64,000 nucleotides of DNA, from assembly GCA_025201375.1 (NCBI GenBank), contig JAIWZP010000018.1:474382-538381 (forward strand). Reading direction: 5' to 3'. Below are positions 46,156 through 57,199 of this stretch, one piece after another; position 1 is the stretch's first letter; each line of letters starts with the position of its first letter. The notes below the pieces were generated by a model that did not search any database, was not told the origin of the DNA, and saw only the letters and a list, made by a program, of their open reading frames with translations. The stretch is from Gongronella butleri. Lineage: Eukaryota; Mucoromycota; Mucoromycetes; Mucorales; Cunninghamellaceae. The position numbers and the translations under genes are program-made.

Positions 46156-48211
46156 TTAAAAGCCATCGGGCTTGCCCGTGTACGTCTGCTGGACGTACTC
46201 GGTGGGCTTGACGACCTGCGAGTATTCGTATTCCGTGGGCTTGACGACCTGCGAGTATGCGTATTCCGTGGGCTTGACGGAGCCGTCGGCAACGCTGCCC
46301 TCGGTGGGCTTGATGACGGTGGCGCCATCATAGTTGGATGTCAGCTGCGATGGCTGGCTCATCACCTCGTACGTGTCCGACACGGTCGATGGACCATGCG
46401 GCGACACCATGCGCATGCCGGACGCCGGCTGGTCAAAGCGCGTGTCCGTGGGACGCGCAAAGTCATCGCCAAAGCCTTCATTGCCATAGATGGGCGCGCT
46501 GAATTGATTACCAGTGTTGCTGCTGAAAGTGCCACGGCGCACCAAGAAGAAGACGAGCCCGCCGATCAAGGCCACCTAATGGATGCCACGATAAAATACA
46601 TGAGTCAGTGCGCTCTTTTTTTTTTGGACATTTTGCATACACCGGCAACAACACCAACGACGATACCGGCAATGGTTCCGCCGGAAATGGAAGAGCCGCC
46701 GCCGCCGGTCGAGCCTGTGCCCGTAGAATTGGTCGTGATTGGCACCTGAGACCATGTAAACGTGGTGGTGTTCATCACGTAGACGCTGTTTTGCATTTGG
46801 CCACTGGCATTGGCGCCAAACATGATGAACAGCGCGTCCTTGTACAGGACAGCTATGCAAAACACAAAAATTAGCCTCTTTTGCGACGCGGTTCGTCTTT
46901 TTACGACACAATTGGGCTGATTTTTGCTTTTGCTTACCCGAATGACCATAGCGCGCACCAGGATCGCCGCCCTGGAAATTGACCTTGGCCCACGTGCCCT
47001 TGGTGTAGTCAAATGTGAAGCAATAGTCTGGCTCAACTATAAAAATAATTCATTCGTGAGCAATCCATCAGAAAGGACGCGTTTAACGCGTTTTACCTCC
47101 GTTCATCGTGCTTATGCCGCCATAGAGCAGGAAATTGTTGCTGTTGGGCACTAATAGACAACGCACGCTGAGTTTCAAAACCAAGAAAAAAATGCAAATG
47201 TGATGGTCTTACGCGCCGTAAAAGTGTGCAACGACCGTTGGTTGGGATAGACATAGATGCCATAATTGGTGGAGTAGTTGCTGGTGGTGTTGCTGGGGAA
47301 GTACGTGTAGATTTGTTGGCCAGAGATGTCCTCGCCAAAGGTGAGCGACTCGGTGTACTTGTTGCTGTTGCCCGTGGCGTTTGAAATGCCATATTTGCTC
47401 TGCAAGCCGCCATAACCATAGATATTGCCGTCAGGGGCCATGTCAAGACCGCTGTTGACGGTCGGAAAGTACATGTATGTCAAATTGTACCAGTTCATCA
47501 CGCCGACGGGCGGCATGGTGTTGACAGATTGCGCCGTCAATTTGGACCAATCCGAATTCTAATGCAACCAGGACACAAACAGGGACATTGAGCGCGCGTT
47601 TCCCCTCCCCCCTCAGCAATGCTTACGGCAGATTTGACCATAAGGAGCTCATTGGAAATGTTGAATATATTAGCCGATTGGCTTGGACTAGTAGAAAAAA
47701 AAGGAGATGAGCCATTTTCTCCTTGTTTGTGATCCTCATTGCTGATTTATGCAAGACATACGGAGTGCCACCAAAGAAGTAAATAGCGTCCTTGCCATTG
47801 GGAACGGCCGTGGCGCCCCACCTTTTTCAAAAAAAATTAAGCATTAAAATGTATTTTTGTTTTGTTTTCAAGGAGCTTTTACGCTTGTTTGGCGATAGGG
47901 GAGTCGCTAGGGACAGCCGAGGTGTCTACGGTTCTCCAGGTGTTCGTGTCGGCCGAGTAAATGGTGGTCAAATTGACGAGGGCGGATGCCTCATAAGTCT
48001 TTTTGGGGCCGGCGCCGCCAAACACAATGTATGAATTGTCGCTAACCTTTGCCGTGGCAAAGTTGCCGCGCGCTTCCAATTGATAGCCGGCGGGATCAGG
48101 CACTTGTTGCCATTGCTGTGAGACGAGGAGGCAGGGAGAGAACAAAAAGAGGGAGCCGGGGGGGGGACACAAGAAACGTGCTCATTAGACATTTCCGACC
48201 CTGACCTCTAA

Positions 48212-48248
<37 letters not shown>

Positions 48249-48592
48249 TTTGTGTGATCTAAACGCTTACCAAATTGGCCGCATCCTGCAGCGTGGTGAA
48301 ATTCGACAAGTCGAGCACGTAATGGCCGCTCAAGAAATCATCGTTATACGTAGGATTGGCCGAATAAATGTCGCGCACGGCACCACCAAAGCAAAAAATC
48401 TTTTTTCCAAGCAACTCGCACCCTGGAAAGAGAAACAAGATAAGTTTTTTGTTCGATTTATGTCAGTGCGCTCGATTTTCGTGTTCGTAGTGAGATGATG
48501 CTTCGCGTCATACCTTGCTTGTACATGGCAGGCGGGATCGATTGAGCCCACACGGCTGTCGCGCCCAATGCCAGCGTGAATGCAAGCTTCAT
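46156..48592 (-). CDS. Secretory-pathway kelch-repeat protein with one C-terminal membrane helix
   Basis: Ten exons (48592-48514, 48422-48271, 48115-47883, 47821-47762, 47687-47627, 47558-47213, 47150-47097, 47036-46938, 46852-46641, 46575-46156) give 571 residues. A signal peptide (MKLAFTLALGATAVWAQ) is followed by kelch-type blades with GG pairs (KKIFCFGGAVRD, SYIVFGGAGPKK, AIYFFGGTP, NFLLYGGIST, ALFIMFGANASG). A Gly/Ser linker leads to a membrane helix (TIAGIVVGVVAG continuing VALIGGLVFFLV, split by intron 9) and a cytosolic tail with three VKPTEY-type repeats. The layout is that of a type I surface protein; ligand and role are unknown. It is divergent from ELP6 with a 292-bp shared upstream region. 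Confidence 0.85.
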
Positions 48593-48884
48593 CGATGAGA
48601 AAGAGTGGAGAAAAACGAGAGAGAAAACAAAAAGGAAAAAAAAAGAGGAAAAAAAAGAGCTTCAGCAAGAAGAAAAGGAGAACGTGCCGGCTTAGGGGAT
48701 GGGCCATTTATGCAATGTTACACGAGCCAAAAGAATAAAAAACCTGCATGCGCCACAAAATGAAAAAAGAAAGGTGGATGCGATCCGCGTACACGCGCGC
48801 TGTTTAAAATCCAGGCCGAGATTGCTGGCGTGGCACCGGGCTTTGCTGACATTTTTCCTTTCCAACTCTCTTTTTTTTGGGGCC

Positions 48885-49854
48885 ATGGGATATGATACAC
48901 TGGACGCCGCTCTAGCTTTTCCGTCCAACGTGCCGCCCTCGCAGTCGCATATCGTTATTACGGACTCGCTAAAAGCCAACGGCAACTTTTTGTTACATCA
49001 TTTTATTGGCAACCAAGTCAAAGCCGGCCAACGCGTCGTGCTCGTGGGTCTTGCGCAGATCTTGAACCACTATTTTTTGATCAACCGAAAGCTGGTACAA
49101 GAAAAAAAAAAGTTGAAAGCGAGGCGTCGACTCACGTGTCGCGTGTCGCGTTTCTTTGGTTTCTTTTTCTAGGGCGTGAATTTGCTTCCGTTTAAGCAAT
49201 CTGGCCAATTCGTGTTTGTGGACGGAGCGACGCATTTGAATGCATATTCCCTGGATACCCCATTCCCTCCTTTGAACACGCCCACGACGCCGTCAGCAAC
49301 ATTGGATGGCTCACAGCAGTCTTTGCAGCAATTTTACGAGATTTTGCGCGGTCTTGTGGCATCGGACACGATGCTCATCCTGGACGACGCCAGCGTGCTG
49401 CTTTCCAATGGCTTTGGCTTGCAGCCGACCGTGCTCTTTCTGCAAAAACTGGTGGGACTCATGCAATCGGTCAATGGCACCTTGGTGACATTGATTCATG
49501 CCGACGAAGAGGGTATTGACGATCCCGAGCAAGATGCCCTTGTCAAATCAACGATCCAATTGAGCGACCTTGTGTTGCAGGTGCAGGCATTGGGCAGCGG
49601 CCTTGCTCGCGATGTGCACGGCCAGGTAAAACAAAAAATTCCAAAATCCGCCATTGTGCCATTGGCGAACATGCAATTGGGGGCTGTAAGCTCACGCCTC
49701 TTTTTTTTTTTTGCATTCTCTCAAGCTGTGCATTTTGTATGGACCCAAGAACCTTGCAGGCACATGGCCAACACAGCCTCAAACGCTGCATTACAAGATT
49801 TTGGACAACAATGCTCATTTTTTCCCCAAAGGGATATCGCAAGGTGTCTTGTAG
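48885..49854 (+). CDS. ELP6: Elongator complex subunit 6
   Basis: Three exons (48885-49094, 49173-49625, 49726-49854) give 263 residues, the normal ELP6 size. The RecA-like fold without Walker motifs is recognisable: SHIVITDSLKANGNFLLHHF, GQRVVLVGLAQILNHY, TMLILDDASVLLSNG, LVTLIHADEE, GLARDVHGQ and the C-terminal LHYKILDNNAHFFPKGIS ending in VL. ELP4-ELP5-ELP6 form the hexameric ring of Elongator, which modifies wobble uridines of tRNAs. Intron 2 could be retained in frame for a while (QKIPKSAIVPL), but family alignment favours the spliced form. Confidence 0.9.
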
Positions 49855-50107
49855 CCACGGATCAGCCACGGTTTTGCGTTGATTTGGGACTAGCAAAATA
49901 AAGAAAGGCGGCTTGCCTGGTCTTTTCTGGCTATTTTTAGTGTGGGGCGCTGTGCAACATTAATTACCTGGCGCTTTTGTTCTTCAGATTCTTTTGCTGC
50001 TTGCTGCCCACTTTTTGTTGTCCCTTTTTTTTTTTTCTTTTGTCTTTTTCTCGCCCACCTTCACTTCCCTCTCGCCTTCCAGTCCTTTTTTTCTTTTTTC
50101 TTTTCCT

Positions 50108-52186
50108 ATGAAGCTGTGCAATAACCCTTTAGGTTATTGTATTGGCCTGTCTCTGCTCTGCACCGCGGCGCTTGCAGCTCCCCCTGATAGCAACGGCAGC
50201 GGAAACAGCAGCAGCAGCAGCGACACGGGCGGCTCTGATCCCTGTGCGGCAATTGCTGGCCTGTCGACGGCCTCGTTTACGCAGGCAAAGGCGTGTCTCG
50301 ACTCTTTTCCCTTTAAAAAGTCGGTCGCCACCCAGACTATCGACACGGTGCGCAAGGTCGCGCAGCACCTCTACGTGTTTAATGTATGCATTAAAATGTC
50401 ATCCCAGGGAGGGGAGCAACAATGGCTGATTTCTTTTTTTTTTTTTTTTTTTTTTTGCTTTATGCAGGAAGTTGCAGCGTCGCCACCCAAGGTGCAGGGT
50501 CTTTCGACCGTGCCCGTCGACATTGATTATGGTCTCAAAGTCATTGACAATGAGAATTGGAGCACTGATCGCGAATTCCAAGAAGCTATTGCGCTGCTTC
50601 TTGACAAAGTGCACGACGCGCACTTGTCATACGTGCCGTTTTGCTATCGCCAATTCGTGTTTTGGCAGCCAATTCAGCTGAATGCGCTCGTGCGCAACGG
50701 CAAGACGATTGTCAATGTGGCATATGTCAAGGACGACATTTGGCCCGAGGCCAAATCATCTTGGGTCGGCTGCCAAGTGACGAAAATCGACGACATGGAC
50801 GTTTTGGAGATGGTCACCAACTACGCGGTCAACAACAATGGCGAAAGCAAAGACGTGAACACGTGTTTTAACAATATTATGAACACCAAGAGCTATTTCC
50901 ACGGCTGGGACGACGGTGCCGATGATCTTGGCTACCATCGCTTCCTTCCCGACCAAGAGATCCACTCGTATACGATGCAATGCCCCAAAAACGGCACGGC
51001 CGCGTCCGAAGCGCAGTACGATGCGCCGTTCACCGTCCAGGTGCCCTGGATCGCGCAGGTGCCCAAGAATTTCGACGACGGCAAAACGTATTGGGAGAAT
51101 TACTGCCAATCGTCGCACGATAATGATTTGACACTGTCCAAGCGTGCGCCTCTCAACGTCGAGGAGCTCGAGCGCATGCAGCATCAGGATCAATTCGATA
51201 TTGTGCTCGACGACGTGTCGCCTACCGACAAGCACGCGTATGTCGAGTTTGTCACGCTCAATGACTCGTACGTGGGCATCATCGATATTCGCTCGTTCTC
51301 CATTGACTCTGGCGACCGCCAGGCGTTTGTCGACACGTTTACAAGCGGCCTCGACAAGTTTAAAGAGAACGGAATTAGCAAAATCATCGTCGATCTGTCC
51401 TCCAATGGCGGCGGCGACGCGTGCGCCGGCGAATTCATCATCAACACGCTGCTTGGCACTACCGAAGACTATCCGTCGGACTTTAAGCACACCGACTTTT
51501 TGTCGCGCGTGGTCAAGCGCGCATTTGACGTCCAAGACAGCAAATGGATGGATTACAAGAGTGCCAACTATTCCGGCTCCGATTGGTTCACAAACGCTGC
51601 AACCTATGCGCGCGGCAAGACCCAGGCCAACTTTTCACAGCCCATTACGTTGAGCTGTGATCGCTGGGCGGCCGATCTTAATCTGCCCGCACCCAACACC
51701 AATGGCTCGTCGTATCCTTGGAAGGCAAAGGACATGATGATCCTTTCCGATGGTCGCTGCGGCTCGACGTGCGCCATTGTCGCGTCGCGCATGCACATCT
51801 CGCACAAGGTCGTCACCATGGCGTCCGGTGGCATTCCGGGCAACAAGATGCAATTCGCCTCTTTCCCCGGTGGCGAAAGCTATCGCTTGTCCACCTTTTT
51901 GCTCGATCTGCAGCGCCTCGGTCTCCAGGACGATCCTGACGCGCCCGCGCCCTTCCCTGAGCGCGCAGACATGGGCTACACCTTTAGAGAAGTGTATCGT
52001 CCCACTGCCATCGGTGAAAACCAAGGAAAGGAGACACAATTGCTGGAGTACAGCGTCAATTACGCCGATTGCCGCATCTACTTTGATGATGCCACCGCAG
52101 ATAGTGTTCAGAACCTGTGGACCGCCGCCGCTCGCGTCTTCCTCTCCGGCCAGTGCCCATATGTCGAAGATAAGACCACTCGCTAA
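50108..52186 (+). CDS. Secreted S41-family (tail-specific protease-like) peptidase
   Basis: Two exons (50108-50383, 50468-52186) give 664 residues. A signal peptide (KLCNNPLGYCIGLSLLCTAA) ends near ALA-AP, followed by a Ser-rich spacer and a Cys-containing N-terminal domain. The S41 core has SKIIVDLSSNGGGDACAGEF and the nucleophile region ILSDGRCGSTCAIVASRM, where the serine of CGSTCA is the probable catalytic residue. A PDZ-like segment lies before it (GCQVTKIDDMDVLEMV). Several Cys and NxS/T sites fit secretion. Fungal S41 proteins of this type are extracellular serine peptidases. The frame is also open through the intron, but the GTATGC donor and TATGCAG acceptor remove a poly-Phe insert. 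Confidence 0.9.
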   Translation: MKLCNNPLGYCIGLSLLCTAALAAPPDSNGSGNSSSSSDTGGSDPCAAIAGLSTASFTQAKACLDSFPFKKSVATQTIDTVRKVAQHLYVFNVCIKMSSQGGEQQWLISFFFFFFFCFMQEVAASPPKVQGLSTVPVDIDYGLKVIDNENWSTDREFQEAIALLLDKVHDAHLSYVPFCYRQFVFWQPIQLNALVRNGKTIVNVAYVKDDIWPEAKSSWVGCQVTKIDDMDVLEMVTNYAVNNNGESKDVNTCFNNIMNTKSYFHGWDDGADDLGYHRFLPDQEIHSYTMQCPKNGTAASEAQYDAPFTVQVPWIAQVPKNFDDGKTYWENYCQSSHDNDLTLSKRAPLNVEELERMQHQDQFDIVLDDVSPTDKHAYVEFVTLNDSYVGIIDIRSFSIDSGDRQAFVDTFTSGLDKFKENGISKIIVDLSSNGGGDACAGEFIINTLLGTTEDYPSDFKHTDFLSRVVKRAFDVQDSKWMDYKSANYSGSDWFTNAATYARGKTQANFSQPITLSCDRWAADLNLPAPNTNGSSYPWKAKDMMILSDGRCGSTCAIVASRMHISHKVVTMASGGIPGNKMQFASFPGGESYRLSTFLLDLQRLGLQDDPDAPAPFPERADMGYTFREVYRPTAIGENQGKETQLLEYSVNYADCRIYFDDATADSVQNLWTAAARVFLSGQCPYVEDKTTR

Positions 52187-53029
52187 GTACACGTCCCAGT
52201 TGAAAAGATCTCTACAAAATCCTTGTATTTTTTCCCCTTTATTTCACCACGTTGCCGCCATACCCTCCCTTTCCTCCTTTCCCTTGAATAAAGTCTTTTT
52301 ATGTATTTTGCTCCTTTTTTTTCTTTTTTTTTTTTGTGAAACAAGCCTGTCTCTTTCATTTCTGAAAGCTTTTTTTAGGTCTTTTTTGGACCTGATGGTA
52401 TCCATTTCATTCTCTGGTTGAGCTCGATTTTATACCTGTGGGTGAGCTGGATGTTTTAAAAGGGACAATGTGCTAAATGCCACTGTCAATGTTATGATTT
52501 TCTTGACAACCATATAATCAATCCTCTGTTTTAATTCCACATCATACAACTGGCAAAGGTCGTGATATATACAAAAAGTTTGAGGCGACGCAGCTCGAAC
52601 AATACTGGGCAAAATATCACAAAATCACCACCAAAAAAAAAGTTTTTGAGATTGCTGGCGCGTCAGTGATCTTCTCTCTGCCAAACCTTGACATTCTTTA
52701 TTTTCTGTACCAACGATCATCAGGTTTAAATTTCAGGCCATCCGGAAAAGTTTCTCCGGAGAAGTCCAATAGATGGGCTGCTTTAGTGATCATTCATTAT
52801 GCAAACGCTGCCACTCCACCTCAAAAAGTCCCAAAACACTTTCCACCGTGAAATAATAGCTAGTCAGTGATGTAGGACACGATTTGCAGCTGGCAAAAAG
52901 TCCTTGGACACGCACATCGAGCAAATCAAAATTTAGACGTGGCGAGGCTCCAAAACCAAAATCGAAAAACAAGTTCTCCAGAATGGCGCCAAACTTGCAC
53001 ATCATGAGAATCGCATGGAGCAACCATAG
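52187..53029. other. Intergenic, family C-like trace
   Basis: S41 gene 3' flank (AATAAA at about 52,287). About 52,660-52,760 recalls family C (CAAACCTTGACATT, AAGTTTCTCCGG). No gene seen. Confidence 0.4.
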
Positions 53030-53470
53030 AAAATGCCAAAAAAGAGCGTGATCGATCTGCTAGTTGACGAGCAATTCGTAATTTTAGATTTAATTTCAAC
53101 GGCGAATTGCACGAGAAGAACGCGTCGATTCAGCCCCGCCGACGCGTCCACTAGCAAGAGAAACGCCTGGTGCATGGATATGATTAGGAACAGGCGCGTG
53201 TAACTTGACGTTTGACGCGGTTTCTCACGCGTCCAAGTTTACCCGCAAGCGATCTGGATGCGTTTATTCTGCCAAGAACACGCTTTTTGTAGTGATCAAT
53301 GATGCCCACATACACAGCAGACCGGTCTCTTTCTGATGGTCTCTGTTTCATGGCTCTGTGGCCAATTTTCGTCAACTTGGCCTTGTACTGCAAAAACTAG
53401 GCAAATCGCATTTTACGCAAAAACCTATCGATGAACTCCAGGTTTTTATTGCATTCTTGTTCATTGTCAA
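53030..53470 (+). repeat. Dispersed repeat family D, copy 1
   Basis: It matches 62,750-63,180 over about 430 bp: TCAACGGCGAATTGCAC, GACGTTTGACGCGGTTT, TTTCTGATGGT, TTTATTGCATTCTTG and similar. It truncates the 3' side of the FKBP pseudogene. Confidence 0.7.
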
Positions 53471-53559
53471 TAAATTGGTTGTCGAATGCAGGCGATTATT
53501 TAAAAAAAAGGGGGGGGAGAGGTCATTCATGCGTCTTTTTTTCATTTGTCGCGTCTTAC

Positions 53560-54253
53560 CACAATGTACGTGTGGACTGATTCCACAATATATCCTCCTT
53601 TGTTGAGATAGCTTGTGCCTTCTGCTTTCTTTGTTTTGGCCAAGTTCAAGCGTTCGCCGGGAGTGTCGACCTTGTCCCACATGGCAAGCAATCTTGACAT
53701 GAAACTTGATCTTGCACTTGCGTGGTACCAATGGGGGCTGGCCACCCTCACCATATGCTACAGCAATCAACCAAGCCAAAATCAGGCCCGTCCAGGATCC
53801 ATTGCTCCTTATTTTTTTTTCATCATATTGATATGAACAAAGCACCTCGGTCTCTTCACCCACTGCCATTGAAAAGAGGGCGCGCTCCAAACCATCCACG
53901 ACCTGGCCTGAAGAAACAAAAAAAAACGGTGCCTTGGGAATAAGAAACGTGAAAAATCCATTTTAGAGCTAGCCGAGCGATAACTCCACAGTCATTGGAA
54001 CGCCACGGTCCGTTGCCGAGTCGAACTTGGCGTTAGTCTTGTGCTTGTACGAATCTAGGTGAACTTGAGAAAAAGAAAAGCAAACAACGTCAACAAAAAG
54101 AAGAAAAAGAAAAAACAGCTTACTTTTCACGCAACTGTACTTGGACGGCTTGGTTTCGCCAATACCCTGCCGCAAAATGCGCTTTTGCACCTTATCGTCG
54201 TCGGCCAGGCTAATCAAGTCAATAGGTGTCGCGTCTTGTGTGACAGCAGCCAT
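53560..54253 (-). pseudogene. FKBP-TPR (immunophilin) pseudogene
   Basis: Pieces in order are MAAVTQDATPIDLISLADDD, KVQKRILRQGIG, CVKIHLDSYKHKTNAKFDSA, then GQVVDGLERALFSMAVGEET, AYGEGGQPPLVP and, in another frame, WDKVDTPGERLNLAKTKKAE from the TPR start. Phases fit at exons 54253-54124, 54063-53974, 53907-53824 and from 53757. However, the donor after exon 2 is GCTAGC, that after exon 3 is ATGAAA, and one extra base near 53,690 shifts the frame before the TPR. Family D repeat replaces the rest. Lost splice donors plus a frameshift make it a pseudogene, once a peptidyl-prolyl isomerase co-chaperone. Confidence 0.75.
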
Positions 54254-54589
54254 ATTGGGAGAAAAAAGAGAAAAAAGAGAATTGACGCCTCTTTCAAAGG
54301 GCGACGCGGCCATTGGTACTGGATCTGCTATGTTTTTTGAAGGCCCGCTCGGCTGCCACTCTTTTGACAAAAACGCCCATAGACGTCCCACGCAATACTC
54401 AAGACGTGCCAAAATGTAAAAGATGCAAAGAGAGCAGAATAAAGCAGGCAAAAATAAAACAAAGAGATGGCTATAATCACATCCTTTGGGGGGGGGGTCT
54501 AGGATGCACTGCCAGCTAAGCCGGTCCGTGCGAGGGCAGTGACAGTAGTGCTTACACGCCTTTTCACGCGTCCCTATCCAAACAAGCAG

Positions 54590-54765
54590 GTACGCCCGTC
54601 CGCAGTATCACTGACGCGTCTAAGCTGACTAATGGCACACCTTGATTTCCCGTCCGCAGTATCACTGACGCGTCTAAGCTGACTAATGACACACGTTGAT
54701 TTCCCGTCCGCAGTATCACTGACGCGTCTGGCCTTTTCTGACCAATGACACACCTTGATTTCTAG
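54590..54765 (+). repeat. Tandem ~60-bp repeat, three units
   Basis: CCCGTCCGCAGTATCACTGA followed by CGCGTCTAAGCTGACTAATG and CACACCTTGATTTC occurs at about 54,595, 54,651 and 54,708. The third unit has a variant middle (GGCCTTTTCTGACC). Confidence 0.9.
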
Positions 54766-54958
54766 ATGCGCGCGACCGGCTCTGTTTTGGACCGTGGATG
54801 ATGATGGGCAGCTACCAAATTTGGGAACTGCCGAGGCATGTTTTATTTTTCTCGCGTTTGCAAGCTAAGCAGCTTAGCAGTGGGCGGAAACGCATAAAAG
54901 GCAAAGCAGAGCGCGACACATTTTATTTTTTGACAAATACATCTTTTTCAAGCAAAAT

Positions 54959-56549
54959 ATGGAATATACTCGTTTGGGTCGAACTGGCTGCCGCGTGAGC
55001 CGCATTTCTTTGGGCTGTATGAGCTATGGTGACCCCGCGTAAAGATGCCGTTCGATGACTTCAATCGTCCATCATGTTCACAAACACAATTTTATTTTAT
55101 TTTTACAAAAAAAGTTGGGGTGCGCATGGTCAATCTGCATGGGTCTTGGGCGAAGAACCGTCTTTAAAGATGATCAAGGCCGCATACGATGCGGGAATCA
55201 ATTTCTGGGACACGGCCAATGCAAGTCGCGACCAAAATAACGCGTGCAATCGCCGCGTTTCTTTGAGGAGATGAGTTGCTAACAAATTCCATCACTTTTG
55301 TTTTTGCTTGTTTAACAGATGTACAGCAACGGTGCCTCGGAAGTGGTGATGGGAAAGGCCATTAAAAAGTTCAACTTGCCTCGCAGCCGCATTGTCATTG
55401 GTAATTCATTATTTATTGACCTCCATTGCACTGGTGACTAATGCCTTATATTATATTACATTGGTTGTTTAATGTAGCCACCAAGGTAAGAAGGATGCAC
55501 GGATGCAACGCGATGCTGTGGCGTCTATTTTGCTGACTTTTGCTCATGTTTTTTGTTTTTTTTTTTGCGAAAAGGTGTTCAATCCCGTGTTTGACACGCC
55601 GGAAGAATCCATCTTCACGGTGGCTCCCGACGATGTCCGTTGCGTGAACAACGGGGGTTTGTCTCGCAAACACATCTTTGATGCTGTGGATGCGTCGCTC
55701 AAGCGTCTGCAATTGGACTACATTGATCTTTTGTACATCCACCGCTTTGACCCCAACACGCCCATTGAGGAAACCATGGAAGCGCTGCACGACATTGTCA
55801 AGGTAGATACAAAAAAAGGATAAATGAGGCGCGGCCAAGCGTGCTGATGCTCAATTTTTTTTTTCAAGTCGGGCAAAGTGCGTTATCTTGGTGCATCGTC
55901 GATGTATGCGTGGCAATTTGTGCGCATGAACTCTGTGGCCGAGAAGAACGGGTGGACGCAGTTCACCGTCATGCAGGTAATATAATTAAAAAATCAAGGG
56001 TAATCAAGTAAAAAAAAGTAGCAAACTGACACGATTTTTTATTTTTTTTTCATTTTTTGGTCAGAACTACTACAATGCGTTGTATCGTGAGGAAGAGCGC
56101 GAAATGATCCCCTATTTGAAAGATCAGGGCATTGCCATGGTGCCGTGGAGCCCTCTGAGCCAAGGTTTGCTTGCACGCCCACGTGATGAAAAGACTGCGC
56201 GCAGCAGCAGCGATTTCGTCTTTGGCGGCGAGTTTACCGAATATGACATTGCCATTATGGATCGCGTTGCCGAGGTTGCCGAAAAGCACGGTGTGTCGCG
56301 TGCTCAGGTACGATTTTTGCCAAAAACACGATTTTTTTTGCAAAGCACCGAGGCTCACTTTATTTTTTGTCGCAGGTTGCAATTGCGTGGGTGCTTGCCA
56401 AGGATTTCGTGCACAGTCCCATTCTCGGTATGAGCAAGGAGTCACATTTAAATGACGCATTGGCCGGTTTGAAGTTAAAGCTGACTACCGAAGAAATCGA
56501 GTATATCAATGAGCCGTACCAACCCAAGAAGGTGGTTGGCCACGCGTAA
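54959..56549 (+). CDS. Aldo-keto reductase
   Basis: Eight exons (54959-55038, 55115-55220, 55319-55400, 55478-55485, 55575-55802, 55869-55976, 56065-56307, 56376-56549) give 342 residues. [20 protein letters not shown] opens the barrel. [14 protein letters not shown] holds the catalytic Asp and Tyr, IVIATKV the Lys, and [14 protein letters not shown] the His. The NADPH-binding C-terminus has [13 protein letters not shown] and [12 protein letters not shown]. It resembles fungal aryl-alcohol dehydrogenase/voltage-gated-beta-like AKRs; the substrate is unknown. Exon 4 is only 8 nt. Intron 2 begins GCAAGT, so it is a GC-AG intron; a GT splice at this place would break the frame. Confidence 0.93.
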
Positions 56550-57199
56550 ACACATTTGGCAGACGATGCGAATGGTATTCCTGTGTGTAGTATAGGTGTT
56601 ATGAATAGATTTGCAAATGCACAATAAAAAGTAATCTGTGAATGAGGGCCATCTACCATGTGGTTGAATGGTGTCGCGATCTGAGGACCTAAATTTCTCG
56701 ACTTTCAGCTCCTCGACTGCACCCCAGGGCAACCCCAGGGCAAACCCGTGATTTTTGAACATGGCGATTGCTCGCCATCCAGTGGTCGCAGCGTCTCAAG
56801 GGTAGGCTCATTCCAACGAGAAGTCTCGGAATACCTGATCAAAAGAGCTTTGTCCTTGTATGTTTGAACCGGTTGGCAAACAATCACAATACAATCAAAA
56901 ATCTCCAAATTGCAATTTTCTCGAGCTCTTGCTCTTGCGTCAACCCTAAATTATGAGTTGAACGGATCCAGCAAAAGGATTGTCGTGCCTATCGCAAGTT
57001 CGGCACGATATTTGTTTAATTTTCTCCATCCATACGACCGAAACACGGAAAACCACGCCATAAATCTAATTTGCTGGCGTTACTCTTCTTAGATCTCCAT
57101 CAAAATCGAACCAGAATCTGTCCATAGCAATGGGAAATCATCACACAAACGAGCTGAGCGCCCAATGTCTGTCCATCATACAGGAGAGATTGAAATCTT
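56550..57199. other. Intergenic between convergent AKR and multicopper oxidase genes
   Basis: About 56,640-56,700 (ATCTACCATGTGGTTGAATG) matches 63,180-63,240, the end of family D copy 2. No gene seen. Confidence 0.5.

Noticed and set aside
50756..52192. Antisense frames of 185 and 259 residues over the S41 gene
   Set aside because: These are GC-rich third-position shadows of a strongly supported secreted peptidase.
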